Positions 1 to 9,333 of a stretch of DNA of 64,000 bases are shown here, piece by piece (position 1 is the first letter of the stretch; the number at the start of each line of letters is the position of its first letter). Location of the stretch: NCBI GenBank assembly GCA_900290245.1, contig OKRB01000141.1:1-64000 (forward strand), read 5' to 3'. Position numbers and translations under genes: made by a program. This DNA is from Candidatus Sulfuritelmatomonas gaucii. Lineage in GTDB: Bacteria; Acidobacteriota; Terriglobia; Terriglobales; Acidobacteriaceae. Below the pieces are notes generated by a model that saw only the letters and a list, made by a program, of their open reading frames with translations, was not told where the DNA came from and ran no database searches.

Positions 1-134
1 GTGGATTGACGAGTGCGTTGGCAATTGACCTACCGTCAAAACCAAGTAATGCCGATCCGTGTTGAACGGCCGAGAAAAATTCTCCTCCGGCGCTTCGTCA
101 GGCAGCAGCATAATGTATTAGTGCTTGAGGTCCC

Positions 135-1304
135 ATGAAACGAGCTCTTCTCGCCTCCGCCAGGCTGATTCAGGCCACGTTTATCCGGGCCGCATTCGTC
201 AAGGCCGCATTCGTCTTCATCTCATCTGCACTGGCCACGACCGTTCCCGTCCACGCTCAGTCCATCGCGGGCACCTGGCAGGGCGCGCTCGCGCTGCCCA
301 ACGGCAACTCGGTCCGCGTCGCCTTCTCCGTCGCGAAAAACCCTGACGGTTCGCTCCACGGCGGCATCCGGTATGTCGACAGCAACGCCGGGCTCGTCTT
401 CTCTTCGATCACCTTCTCGGCTCCGGACCTGGCCGTAACGCAGTCGATGACCAGCATGGCCTACCACGGCAAGCTCAGCGCCGATGGCCAGTCCATCATC
501 GGTACCTGGTCCCAGGGCGACCGAACCTTGCCCCTGACCCTCACGCTTGCCACTGCAGCCAGCCTTTGGAAGCCGGCAGGCCCGCCGCCTATGGCATCCG
601 ACGCGGATCCCTCCTACGAGGTCGCAGTCATTAAGCCCGCGTTGCCCGAGGAGCAACACCCCATCTGGAACATGCGGACTCCGGAGTTCCACGCCACCGG
701 CACCAACGCCGCAGAGCTCATCAAGATGGTCTACAAGATCCGCGGCCGCCAGATCCTGAACGCGCCGCCCTGGGTGGAAGACAGCAAATTCGACATCACC
801 GCCAAACCCGACACTCCGGAAGTGCCCACCGACGACCAGACCCGGATCATGATCCGCAAGCTTCTTACCGAGCGGTTCCACCTGGTCTGCCATACCGGAA
901 CGCAGGACTTTCCTGTGCTCGTCATGACGCTCGATCCCAAAGGCCCGCGCCCGGTCCCCAGCGACCCCGACTTTAACGTTCGCGGCGGTATGCTCCTGCG
1001 GCAGGACGGCGGCGAAATGCAGCTCCATCTCTCCGGTGTCAACATGCAGGAGTTCCTCAAAGACCTTATGGACAGGTACCGCGACAGGCAGATCGTCGAC
1101 GAGACCGGCCTCACAGGCACCTACGACATCACGCTGAGCCTGCCTCCCGCAGCGCTTCAGGGCACCGGAGATGGAGGCGCCGAGGAAGAGGTCGGCACCG
1201 ACTACATCGCAGCAGCGGAACACGCCGGCTTCAAATTTGTCTCAAAGAAGGCGCCGCTGCCCGTCGTCATCATCGACCACATCGACCCGCCGACGGCCAA
1301 CTGA
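135..1304 (+). CDS. TIGR03435 family secreted protein
   Basis: This is a 389-residue exported protein of the TIGR03435 family, an uncharacterised group expanded in Acidobacteriota. Residues 1 to about 42 form a long signal peptide ending near VHAQS. Residues 43-150 are a beta-rich leader domain (IAGTWQGAL...) that often precedes the family domain. The TIGR03435 domain spans about 155-385: it opens with YEVAVIKPA, contains the run LLTERFHLVCH in the middle and closes with the IVDETGLTGTYDITL signature. The ATG at 135 gives a good signal peptide. The gene stands alone, convergent with the Ig-like protein gene. Function is unknown; the family assignment rests on the characteristic DxTGLxGxYD-type motif. 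Confidence 0.9.
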   Translation: MKRALLASARLIQATFIRAAFVKAAFVFISSALATTVPVHAQSIAGTWQGALALPNGNSVRVAFSVAKNPDGSLHGGIRYVDSNAGLVFSSITFSAPDLAVTQSMTSMAYHGKLSADGQSIIGTWSQGDRTLPLTLTLATAASLWKPAGPPPMASDADPSYEVAVIKPALPEEQHPIWNMRTPEFHATGTNAAELIKMVYKIRGRQILNAPPWVEDSKFDITAKPDTPEVPTDDQTRIMIRKLLTERFHLVCHTGTQDFPVLVMTLDPKGPRPVPSDPDFNVRGGMLLRQDGGEMQLHLSGVNMQEFLKDLMDRYRDRQIVDETGLTGTYDITLSLPPAALQGTGDGGAEEEVGTDYIAAAEHAGFKFVSKKAPLPVVIIDHIDPPTAN

Positions 1305-1427
1305 CCGCGAATGCGTTCGAGACAGATTGACCAGCTTCTTGGGTCGCGACGACTTGAATGCTCTGCATGCGGACGCGCAATTCCGAAACTGCAGCAACCC
1401 CTGCTCGGCGCCTCTCGCTCGGAAGCG

Positions 1428-4145
1428 TTACTTCACCGTCAGCTGCGCCGTCACCGAATGTGTTAGCGATCCCGAGGCCGCCTTCACGGTGAACGAGAGG
1501 TTTTGCGGCGAGAATTTTGCGCTTCCGCACGCCGTGAAGCCCAGCGCAATTGCTGCGCCGATCACTGCCAGCACAACCAGTCTCGCCAGCTTTGCGCGTC
1601 CTCTGAGCAGCCGTCCCACAAACGGCAGCAGCACCAGCCCCAGCGCCACCGGCAGCGCTCCGCCGCCAAATGGGCTGCGCGGCCGTTCCAGCGCGGCGTT
1701 GCCCGGCAGCTTCACTTCGAGAGTCACATTGGTTGCACCGGAGCTTGCCGAAACCGTGGATGGAGTAAAGCTCGCCGTCGCCCCCAGCGGGGCGCCGACG
1801 ACGGCCAGGCCCACGCTCGCGGGCAGCGTTGCGCCATTCATCGGCGTGATCGCCAGGGTGTAGACGGCCTGGCCCCCTGCCGGCGCTGTGGCCGTGCCTG
1901 ATCCTCCGCCCGCAAATGTCAGCGTGAAGTCCTGAATCGTCTCCGGTACAGCACTGCTGGTCCCCGGCCCATAATTGGTGTCGCCGGAATAGGCAGCCGT
2001 AATCGCATGCATCCCCGCCGACAGTGCCGTCGTCATAAACGTCGCCGATCCACCCGACAATGTCGCCGTGCCGATCTGCGTTGACCCGTCGTAGAAAGTC
2101 ATGGTGCCGGTCTGCGTCGATGCATACGAGGGAAGGCTGGCCGTGAACGACACGGCGTAGGTCATAAACACAGGATTCGCTGAGCTGGTCAGCGTCACCA
2201 CCGGAGTGGCCGGAATCACGTTCAGCGTCACGGTCGCTGTTGCCGTCGTGTAATCGGTGGTATCGGTCGGCGTGAATGTAGCCGTCAGTGTCTGTGGTCC
2301 CACCGTCAGCACCGTGCCGGCCGCCGGTGAATACGTGAAACTCCCCGCCACTGGCGAGCTCGCGTCCAGTTGTGCTGCGCCCAGCGCCGTGCCATAGACA
2401 ATCGGCGCCGGCGTCGCCCAGTTGATCTGCGGCGCTTGCTGGAAGATTACGTTTTCGTTGAACGACGGATTGGTGGAGAAGGTCACGCTCGATACCGTTG
2501 CCGTGATGGTGCCGGTGTAACTCGCAAGCGTGGTGTACGAGGCCACATTGATGGTCAGCACTACGGAATCGGTGGCGTTGGCCGGAAGACTGGAATTGCG
2601 CGAGCACGACAACGTGCCCACCGTGCAGATCCATCCGCCGGTCGGGTCGCTCATCGCGGTAACGGTGAGCTGCGAGGGCAGCGTGAAGGTGAGAATCGCG
2701 GAGCTGTCGGTTTCGGTTGTCGTGCTGGTGTTGATTACGTTCACCGTCAGTTGATCTGCCGTGTCGCCCGACTTCACCACAAGCGGGCTCGGATTGAAAG
2801 TGGCATTGATCGTGGGAACGACGACGGGCTGCACGAATGCGGAAAGATCGAAGAGCGCGTATTCCAGCATCTCCTCCTGCGCGCTCATTTTGTAGGAGGC
2901 GTTGTTATAGCTGGGGCACTCCGTGGGGTAAACAGTGCCGCCCGCAGGGGAAATCACGTGATAGTCGTTGTACATCACGCGTCCGCACTGGCTCGCCGCG
3001 GCTGCGCCCACCGGCACGTTGAATGTCATCTGCATCACGGGGTTGCCCGTCTGTCCGGCGTATGAGCCGCTGTTCAAAGTCACCCACGACTGTGTCGGCG
3101 GAATCACGCTGCTCACGTCGGTGCGCAGGTTGGCGATGTCGATCTGGTTCGGCGTTCCGGCCACAGTCGACCCCGCGTTCTGAAGCCACTGCGCCAGGAT
3201 CGCGCCATCGCTGAAATTGGTCAGCACCGTTCCCACGCCTGAATTGAGAGATACTTCACTCGACCAGTTCGCCACCGACCCGAACTGGGCGTTGTACGGC
3301 GCCACTGGTTCGAGCCACGCGAAGCTGTAATGCGTGGCAAAAATGCGGCCGCCGGCCTCTGCGAAGTTCAGCAGATTGGTTGCGCCTGTTGGCGTGGCCT
3401 GGTTGCTGGGGTTTCCCTGGCACGGAAACATCACCACGTCATACGCGTTCAGCGGCGTGGTCGAGGTACCCCCCATCACCGCAGTCTCGGTAGGAGTGGA
3501 TGCGCTGATTCTCGCTCCGGGCGAGGAACTGCCCTGGTACAGATGGATGTAGCCGCCGGGATTGACCGTCCCGTTGTCATCGGTAAACTCCGAGTCGGAG
3601 ATGCCCATGTCACGCAAGACGCACTCCGCGCCGTCAATTGAGCCCGTCGCGACCGCGATCCTGGGTATGTTGCCCTGTGTGTGATTGGCCGGCATGTTCA
3701 GAATCAGCCCGGCAAGCGGTCCGGCTGCTACCGTCTCACTGAACTGGCGCTGCCACTTGCCCGCCTCGATGACGACGGTGTAGCTCGCGTTCTCCGGAAT
3801 GTTCTGGAGGGCAAATGTGCCGTCGCCGGCCGAGTACGTGAAGCTGATCACGTTGGCGCCGGTGGGCGTTTGGTTCGCATACGTGAGGCACTGCACGCCC
3901 GAAGGCGGCGGAGATACCGGCGTGGTTGACGCATACACCAGCACATTCGGCAACGGAAGCGCATTTGTAGTTCGCGGGTCGTAGACTGTTCCGCTGATTG
4001 TGGTCATCGCCGGGGTCTGCGCAAACGCAATCCCGCATGCGGCCGACCCCAGCCAGATCAGTCCTGCGATTGCGCTTCTGCATCGCGCCATACGTCGAGT
4101 TGTGGAGAGGAAATGGGAGGGAACCAGGCAAGACCGTGCAACCAT
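1428..4145 (-). CDS. Secreted multidomain protein: CarboxypepD_reg-like, amidotransferase-like and Ig-like domains
   Basis: This 905-residue protein is probably cell-surface attached. A signal peptide ends near IAFAQT (about residue 43). The ATG at 4145 is preferred because GAAGAGG lies nine bases upstream; an internal ATG at 4091 is the alternative. Residues 48-135 look like a carboxypeptidase-regulatory-like domain (ISGTVYDPRT...). Residues about 220-300 (YDVVMFPCQG, AGGRIFATHYSFAWL) resemble a ThuA/class-I-amidotransferase-like fold. Residues about 470-800 hold Big_3/Big_5-type Ig-like repeats (YGTALGAAQLDA, SANPVFMTYAVSFTA, TGTMTFYDG, AYSGDTNYGPG). The C-terminus has a hydrophobic, Arg-rich segment followed by GFTACGS and a short beta tail, a layout common in acidobacterial Ig-like proteins. 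It probably acts as an adhesin or scaffold; no enzyme activity can be assigned. Confidence 0.85.
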   Translation of the reverse strand: MVARSCLVPSHFLSTTRRMARCRSAIAGLIWLGSAACGIAFAQTPAMTTISGTVYDPRTTNALPLPNVLVYASTTPVSPPPSGVQCLTYANQTPTGANVISFTYSAGDGTFALQNIPENASYTVVIEAGKWQRQFSETVAAGPLAGLILNMPANHTQGNIPRIAVATGSIDGAECVLRDMGISDSEFTDDNGTVNPGGYIHLYQGSSSPGARISASTPTETAVMGGTSTTPLNAYDVVMFPCQGNPSNQATPTGATNLLNFAEAGGRIFATHYSFAWLEPVAPYNAQFGSVANWSSEVSLNSGVGTVLTNFSDGAILAQWLQNAGSTVAGTPNQIDIANLRTDVSSVIPPTQSWVTLNSGSYAGQTGNPVMQMTFNVPVGAAAASQCGRVMYNDYHVISPAGGTVYPTECPSYNNASYKMSAQEEMLEYALFDLSAFVQPVVVPTINATFNPSPLVVKSGDTADQLTVNVINTSTTTETDSSAILTFTLPSQLTVTAMSDPTGGWICTVGTLSCSRNSSLPANATDSVVLTINVASYTTLASYTGTITATVSSVTFSTNPSFNENVIFQQAPQINWATPAPIVYGTALGAAQLDASSPVAGSFTYSPAAGTVLTVGPQTLTATFTPTDTTDYTTATATVTLNVIPATPVVTLTSSANPVFMTYAVSFTASLPSYASTQTGTMTFYDGSTQIGTATLSGGSATFMTTALSAGMHAITAAYSGDTNYGPGTSSAVPETIQDFTLTFAGGGSGTATAPAGGQAVYTLAITPMNGATLPASVGLAVVGAPLGATASFTPSTVSASSGATNVTLEVKLPGNAALERPRSPFGGGALPVALGLVLLPFVGRLLRGRAKLARLVVLAVIGAAIALGFTACGSAKFSPQNLSFTVKAASGSLTHSVTAQLTVK

Positions 4146-4664
4146 GGCAACAAACCTCTTCTACACACACACCTGTCTCGTTTATCGAAATCTATCTCTG
4201 GCGCTCAACAAGCATTCCGCTCCGGCCAATCATCGAGCGCGTTCTTTTCCTGGCCGGCGCATCATGCATCGATCTTGGGCCGAAAACCTTCATTTTTTTG
4301 AGCAGAGAGACCCCGATGTGTGGTTCAAAAAACTATCGCGAAACCTGAGAAACTCAATCCCAAACCCATGACTCCCCAATTAGCCATGGTTATTGCGGGG
4401 CGACAGCCCTTGTCGTTGGGGGAACAACAAGAAGAGGCAGCCTTGAACCCTGCAGAACTGATCGCGGTCTCTCTAGTTAAGCCGTAGCAACCATGATACA
4501 CATTTCAGTCCTGACAGAACTGAATCCTCTGGTTGCTCCTGCCTTCGAGTACCGTCCCACTGGTGCGCGGAGCTCGGGCTTTGCTGTTTCGCAACCAGCA
4601 TATAAATCAATGAGTTATATGTCCGATAGAGGGGATGCGGCCTCAATCTCGCTCCCGTTTCCAA
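4146..4664. other. Intergenic region without a convincing gene
   Basis: This 519-base gap separates the start of the Ig-like protein gene from the stop of the GntR gene. The forward ORFs here have no recognisable domains. A small hairpin (CGACA, loop GCCCT, TGTCG) lies near 4401-4416. No tRNA-like T-loop, tandem repeat or terminator is apparent. Confidence 0.5.
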
Positions 4665-5336
4665 TTATTCCCTGGCGTCCGGCACCCACTTGGCTGCGAA
4701 CTCATGCTTGGCCGCCTGCTGCTCGATCATTCGTCTGGCTTCCACCACATGATGGCGCATGAGCCTCTCCGCCTCGTCCGGCTTGTTCTGGTCAATCGCA
4801 TCCACAATTTGCAAATGTTCGTTGTACACATCCTGTGGGTCGCGCGACGCCCGCACCGCCATACCCAGCACACGGTAGCCCTCTGCCAGGCGCAGCAGAA
4901 CCTTGTTCCGCGAAAGATTCATGATCTGCAGATGGAAAGCCCGGTCCGCGGCGCCCATCTCCTCTTCCTTCTTCTCTTTGGAGAGCTCCCAGATGTGATT
5001 GGCCATCTTGCGCAGTGAAGCGACGTCGGCCCGTGACGTGTGCTCGCAAGCCAGCCTCGCCGCCAGGCCTTCGAGAAATTCGCGCACCTGGTACGCTTCG
5101 CAGATATGGGCGGCATCCAGTTTCTGCACAAACACGCCAAGACGATCGATCGACTCCACGAGCCCAAGCCATTGCAGCTCAAGCAGCGACTCTCTCACCG
5201 TTCCCTGGGCAACGCCAAGCTCTTTGGCCAAGCTTTGCTGCGTCAGCCGTTCCCCAGGCTGGCTCTCACCTGACAAAATGCGGCGCTGGATTTCCTCACG
5301 AACCTGGTGCCGTCCGACAGGCGCTTGCATGACCAT
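4665..5336 (-). CDS. GntR family transcriptional regulator, FCD domain
   Basis: This is a 223-residue DNA-binding repressor or activator of the FadR subfamily. The N-terminal winged helix-turn-helix (about 10-75) shows the GntR pattern REEIQRRILSGE, PGERLTQQSLAKELGVAQGT and VRESLLEL. Residues about 85-210 are an all-helical FCD ligand-binding domain. Its metal-binding pattern is visible: the Asp/His of ADRAFHLQIM, then YNEHLQIVDAI and RHHVVEARRM. FCD regulators usually sense an organic acid or sugar acid, but the ligand cannot be read here. The start is uncertain: GTG at 5345, ATG at 5336 or ATG at 5330 are all possible in a purine-rich leader. The gene is monocistronic, and its neighbours do not suggest an obvious target. 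Confidence 0.9.
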   Translation of the reverse strand: MVMQAPVGRHQVREEIQRRILSGESQPGERLTQQSLAKELGVAQGTVRESLLELQWLGLVESIDRLGVFVQKLDAAHICEAYQVREFLEGLAARLACEHTSRADVASLRKMANHIWELSKEKKEEEMGAADRAFHLQIMNLSRNKVLLRLAEGYRVLGMAVRASRDPQDVYNEHLQIVDAIDQNKPDEAERLMRHHVVEARRMIEQQAAKHEFAAKWVPDARE

Positions 5337-5433
5337 TTCCTGCACATCCTCTCTTCCCGCGGCTCAGGCCAGCCACGTTCCAATCATCGATCAAAATCGA
5401 TTTGTCACGCAGAATTGATCTTACAGGAATGGC

Positions 5434-5916
5434 TTAATCCCGACGCCGTTCGTCCCACCCAAAAGCGTTTTCAAAGTGCGTGAACTCATCGGGCTGGCCC
5501 GGTATCAGGTATGCGCTGATCACGTCGAAGCGCGTCTGTGGCGCGCGCTGGCCGGGTAGCTGGCGCACATACCGGCGAGCCAGGCGGCGAAGGATTCTGC
5601 GTTTATGTTCATCGACCGCAGTCTCGGCCGGCGTCAAATCCCGCGCCGTGCGGGCCTTCACCTCGATAAAGCACAGCAGCTGCCCCTGCCAGGCAATCAG
5701 GTCCAGATCGCCCGGCAAATTTCCCGCCGACCACCGCCGCGCTACCACCGTGTAGCCCTTCCGCAGCAGGTAAAAGTAAACGGCTTCTTCGCCGTCAATC
5801 CCGGTTTTCAAATGAGTGGGCAGCGCCGGCAACCGGCCGCGCCGCGCCGCAATCTTATCCAGGCCGGCGACCACGCCCTCCAGCATTCCAACCCGCATCT
5901 GTGCGATTGCTTTCAC
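5434..5916 (-). CDS. YraN/UPF0102 family nuclease-like protein
   Basis: This 160-residue protein belongs to UPF0102 (YraN), which has a Holliday-junction-resolvase-like restriction-endonuclease fold and no settled function. The conserved core runs from about residue 38: GIDGEEAVYFYLLRKGYTV, then GDLDLIAWQG, then CFIEVKAR. These supply the Glu, Asp and E-x-K residues of a PD-(D/E)XK-type site. The C-terminal helix HKRRILRRLARRYVR is also typical. The GTG at 5916 gives a 37-residue N-terminal extension; ATG at 5898 or 5886 would trim it. It reads in the same direction as the aminotransferase upstream, with a 106-base gap. Confidence 0.9.
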   Translation of the reverse strand: MKAIAQMRVGMLEGVVAGLDKIAARRGRLPALPTHLKTGIDGEEAVYFYLLRKGYTVVARRWSAGNLPGDLDLIAWQGQLLCFIEVKARTARDLTPAETAVDEHKRRILRRLARRYVRQLPGQRAPQTRFDVISAYLIPGQPDEFTHFENAFGWDERRRD

Positions 5917-6022
5917 TACTGACTATTGTCCTGCCGTTCATGTCCATCGCGCAAATGAAGAGGCCGCAGGAGACTTGCACTCCATGCGGCCATTTGAGGG
6001 GTCTTGCAGCCAGCGATCGGTG

Positions 6023-7411
6023 TCACACCGCCGCCGCAACCGCGTTTTGCTCAAATTCTTTCTCCGCCTGTGTCAGCACGTCTTCCAGAATATCGAGCGC
6101 GACCGTTGCTTCTTCCTTGCTGACGATCAGCGGAGGCGACATCCGCAGCGTGGTCTCGCCGCAGCCCAGCACGATCAGGCCGCGTTCAAAAGCCAGCGTC
6201 TCGACCCGGTTGCGCAACTCCACCGCCGGCTCGCGCGTCGCCTTGTCCTTCACGATCTCGATGCCGATCATCAGCCCGCGCCCGCGCACGTCGCCGACGT
6301 TCGCATGGCTCTTCTTCCAGCCACGCACGCGCTCCAGCATGAACTCGCCCACGCTCGCGGCATTCGCGATCGCCTCGCGCTCAAGTATCTCGATGGTCTT
6401 CAGCGCGGCCGCGATCGAAACCGGATTCCCTCCAAAGGTCGATGCATGCGAGCCGGGCGCCCAGTCCATGATCTCCGCGCGCGTCATGCAGACGCCCAAC
6501 GGCATGCCGCTGGCAATCCCCTTGGCCGTGCACACGATATCCGGCTCGACCCCCGAGTGCTCGATGGCCCACCACTTGCCCGTGCGCCCGCATCCACATT
6601 GCACTTCATCCGCCACCAGCAAAATCCCGTGACGGTTGCAGATCGCGCGCAGCTCCCGCAGAAAATTGTCCGGCGCCACCACAAACCCGCCTTCACCCTG
6701 GATAGGCTCGACGAAAATCGCGGCCACTTCTTCCGGCGGCAAAATAGTCTTGAAAAGCTTCTCTTCGATGTACCGCGCGCAACCGAGGCTGAACGCGTCC
6801 TGCTCCTGCTGCCCGCCCGTGCATCCGCGATAAACGTACGGATAAGGCACATGCGTCACGCCGGGCACGAGAGGTGCAAAGCGCCGCTTCTGCTGCGGCT
6901 TGGAACCGGTGAGCGACAGCGCGCCCATGGTGCGCCCGTGGAACGCGCCCAGGAACGAGATGATGTGCTGCCGTCCCGTGTGATAACGCGCCACCTTCAA
7001 CGCGCACTCAATCGCCTCAGCGCCGGAGTTCCCGTAAAAAAAACGGTGCGGGCCGGGCATGGGCGCTAGGGCCGACATTTTCGCTGCCAGCTCGGTGAGC
7101 CCTTCAAAGTAAAAATCCGTGCCCGAGATGTGAATCAGCTCCGCCGCCTGCTTCTGAATTGCGGCAACTACCTCGGGATGGCAATGGCCGGTCGAAACCA
7201 CAGCAATCCCCGCGGCAAAGTCGAGAAACTCGTTGCCATCGGGATCTTCCACGCGGGCGCCACGGCCTCGCTTTGCCACCAGCGGATAGGAGCGCGTATA
7301 GCTCGGTGATATGAATCGCCGGTCAGCTTCAACCACTGCTCTCGCCTTCGGCCCCGGCAGCGTGCCAACTAGTTTCGGTCCATATTGCGCATGCAACTCT
7401 TGCTTGGTCAT
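6023..7411 (-). CDS. Class III PLP-dependent aminotransferase (acetylornithine/4-aminobutyrate type)
   Basis: This 462-residue fold-type I aminotransferase is of the kind that moves an amino group from an omega-amino acid such as GABA or acetylornithine to 2-oxoglutarate. Landmarks: the phosphate-binding NSGAEAIECALKVAR (128-142), GAFHGRTMGALSLTG (155-169), the FVEPIQGEGG loop (233-242), LVADEVQCGCGRTG with Asp268 that binds the pyridine nitrogen, and the Schiff-base lysine Lys297 in TAKGIASG. Overall it looks closer to GABA/acetylornithine-family enzymes of archaeal and acidobacterial type than to ArgD. The ATG at 7411 follows GAGGAGA. No arg or gab genes are adjacent, so the substrate is open. 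Confidence 0.92.
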   Translation of the reverse strand: MTKQELHAQYGPKLVGTLPGPKARAVVEADRRFISPSYTRSYPLVAKRGRGARVEDPDGNEFLDFAAGIAVVSTGHCHPEVVAAIQKQAAELIHISGTDFYFEGLTELAAKMSALAPMPGPHRFFYGNSGAEAIECALKVARYHTGRQHIISFLGAFHGRTMGALSLTGSKPQQKRRFAPLVPGVTHVPYPYVYRGCTGGQQEQDAFSLGCARYIEEKLFKTILPPEEVAAIFVEPIQGEGGFVVAPDNFLRELRAICNRHGILLVADEVQCGCGRTGKWWAIEHSGVEPDIVCTAKGIASGMPLGVCMTRAEIMDWAPGSHASTFGGNPVSIAAALKTIEILEREAIANAASVGEFMLERVRGWKKSHANVGDVRGRGLMIGIEIVKDKATREPAVELRNRVETLAFERGLIVLGCGETTLRMSPPLIVSKEEATVALDILEDVLTQAEKEFEQNAVAAAV

Positions 7412-7830
7412 TGATCAATCTCCTCGTCAGATTTCGGTCAAGTGGCGCTGCACAAATTTCATCCGTGCAGGGTCGACGGATGAAGCGCTGCCACCGATCC
7501 CGGCGCGCGGGATCATTCACTTTCGCGGACCCACGGAGTGGGTCCATCAAAAAGGGCGAGGATCTTCGGCGGAGGGTTGCTAGTCGCCGCCGAAGAGGCT
7601 AGGTCGAGTGCGGGTGGGGAGCACGCGCAAGTGCCCTCGCGGACAGATTCCGCGAGCGCGCGACCGCGACCAGCCCATTCTGGCCGGCGCAAACAGCAAT
7701 TCCCGACTGGCGCGCGTCTGCATGAAAGCCCCGTTCCCATTGAGGATAGCACGCAGCCCATATGGGCGGCGACACCTTCGCCCACTGCAGCGCGGGCGAA
7801 CCTGCCCTTATGGCCTCCATCGCAGCTCGC
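7412..7830. repeat. Intergenic region with two strong hairpins, REP-like
   Basis: This 419-base gap between two minus-strand genes has no credible coding sequence. It holds a perfect 8-bp stem with a three-base loop at 7527-7545 (GGACCCAC/GTGGGTCC) and a perfect 9-bp stem with a 14-base loop at 7564-7595 (CTTCGGCGG/CCGCCGAAG). Neither is followed by a T-run on either strand, so they look more like REP-type palindromes than terminators. Confidence 0.5.
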
Positions 7831-8556
7831 TCAACTTCCCCTCTTCAGAGGGCCTTCCGGCACCGCCGGAGCCTCTCCCGCCGGAACCAGCGCACCGAAC
7901 CGGTCCCCTTCCAGCGTCACCGCCTGTTGTTCAAAGTCGCGCAGGCTCGCGGCGTCGGCGGCCATCGCCGTCCAGCACGCTGCTCCCTTCTCGAGCACGG
8001 TACAGGCTATTTCAAATGTGTATGGATTCTCAGGATGGCCCTTCGGCGTTCCGTCAGCGCGTTCGATCCACACGGGATGGGTGCCCAGCGAATAGTTGCC
8101 CTGCGCCTGGCTCATGATGGCGAAAGATTGCTTGAGCCCCGCCGCGGCGCCGATCCCAAAATTCTCGAGGTCGCTCGCCGTCAGGGTTTGTCCATAGCAG
8201 TCGAAAGGGAGCGCCAGCACCACCATCACTGACGCGGATTCTCCGTGCCGGGCCGTCATGGCTACGTCGATGCAGGCATCTCCTTTTTTGGGCGCCACGG
8301 CTGCCGGATAAGGCAGCACCACCTTCGGAGCCGGCGATGCAGCGACGATCTGCCAGTCCGCGGGCAGGCTGTAACTGAAACCGATGTCGTCGCGTTGCAC
8401 TTGCGCCGATTGCGCCGGTGTTCCTTCCGCTTCGCGCACCGCAGTTTGTGGGGCTGCGGTAACAGATGTCGAGCTTGCCGTCGCGGGCGCCGGCGCTTGT
8501 CCGAAACATGTTGCTGAGGCAACTACAAAAATTGAGGCCGCGAGGGGAAATCGCAT
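7831..8556 (-). CDS. Secreted hypothetical protein
   Basis: This is a 241-residue exported protein of unknown function. A signal peptide (MRFPLAASIFVVASATCFG, cleavage about residue 20) is followed by an Ala/Thr/Pro-rich linker to about 50. A globular domain from about 55 has the sequence DDIGFSYSLPADWQIV, a pattern seen in proteins with a single PsbP/DUF1795-like lipocalin-type sandwich. Two cysteines (in GDACIDVAM and LPFDCYGQ) could form a disulfide. The ATG is at 8556. It may share a transcript with DUF4337 upstream, 79 bases away. Confidence 0.7.
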   Translation of the reverse strand: MRFPLAASIFVVASATCFGQAPAPATASSTSVTAAPQTAVREAEGTPAQSAQVQRDDIGFSYSLPADWQIVAASPAPKVVLPYPAAVAPKKGDACIDVAMTARHGESASVMVVLALPFDCYGQTLTASDLENFGIGAAAGLKQSFAIMSQAQGNYSLGTHPVWIERADGTPKGHPENPYTFEIACTVLEKGAACWTAMAADAASLRDFEQQAVTLEGDRFGALVPAGEAPAVPEGPLKRGS

Positions 8557-8635
8557 GAAGTGAGGTCACACCTGGCCGCCAGTCTACCGCAGGCCGTCCT
8601 CCCGTCACAAGGAATCGATCGCACATCACGCGGCG

Positions 8636-9181
8636 CTACTTCACCGCGAACGCCAACAACGCCGACGCGATGCCAAACAACGAGAAGACCAGCCCCAGGT
8701 ACCAATAGACGCGGCTGCGTGTGAGCAAAGTGACCGAGGTGATGACCAGGCCGATCTCGAGTAAAGCCTCCGACAGGTCAAAATGGGACGCACGCGCCTC
8801 GGCTTGATCCACCTTCTTTTCCGTCGCCTCGGCTTGATCCTGTTCTCCCTTCAAGTCGTCTGCCCACTTCTTCTCGTGGTCGGCGTAGGTCTTGGCCAGT
8901 TTTGCGGCGCCATCCTTGTCGTTAAGAGCCACGACACCCAGCAGATCGGCGGCCAGCTCGGTGTTGTTCGACCGGATTTTGTGCGCCTGGTAGTAGTTCC
9001 ACTGGTCGGTGGCCCTGTTCTGCTCGAGTACCGCTTCGGTATGCGTGCGATGGCCGAGCACCGTGGCAATGGCCACCAGCACCGCCAGAACGGCCATGGT
9101 GAATGCCACCGGCCGCAGCGTTTCTTCATGCGCTCCGTGTTCCGCATGCTCTTGCAATTCCTGCGCTTCGTTCGCTTCCAT
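8636..9181 (-). CDS. DUF4337 domain-containing membrane protein
   Basis: This 181-residue membrane protein matches the DUF4337 pattern. A charged N-terminus with an HAEHGAHE-like stretch is followed by TM1 (about 20-40, FTMAVLAVLVAIATVLG). A soluble helical section carries the hallmark HRTHTEAVLEQNRATDQWNYYQAHKIR split across two helices, followed by coiled-coil-like Lys/Glu/Ala sequence (about 95-130). Two further hydrophobic segments close the protein (LLEIGLVITSVTLLT and YWYLGLVFSLFGIASALLAF). The ATG at 9181 is chosen over upstream starts because AGAAGAAG precedes it. Function is unknown. Confidence 0.88.
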   Translation of the reverse strand: MEANEAQELQEHAEHGAHEETLRPVAFTMAVLAVLVAIATVLGHRTHTEAVLEQNRATDQWNYYQAHKIRSNNTELAADLLGVVALNDKDGAAKLAKTYADHEKKWADDLKGEQDQAEATEKKVDQAEARASHFDLSEALLEIGLVITSVTLLTRSRVYWYLGLVFSLFGIASALLAFAVK

Positions 9182-9333
9182 AGGCAAATGTCTTCTTCTC
9201 ATAGGGGATTTGTAATGCAGTGCAAGTAGCCTACTACCACCCGCTGCAATTCCACCACACATTTTCGTAGGGAAGGTCTTCTAACGGGCTGGAGTTTGAG
9301 CAGCGCTGTGAAAGAAGCGCTGAAGCGTTACGC

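Noticed and set aside
1270-2634. 454-codon minus-strand open frame
   Set aside because: Out-of-frame shadow of the Ig-like protein gene on the same strand.
5816-7069. 417-codon plus-strand open frame
   Set aside because: Antisense of the class III aminotransferase, which has all catalytic motifs.
7564-7595. 9-bp hairpin as a terminator of the aminotransferase-side transcript
   Set aside because: It lies upstream of the aminotransferase start on that strand and has no T-run on either side.
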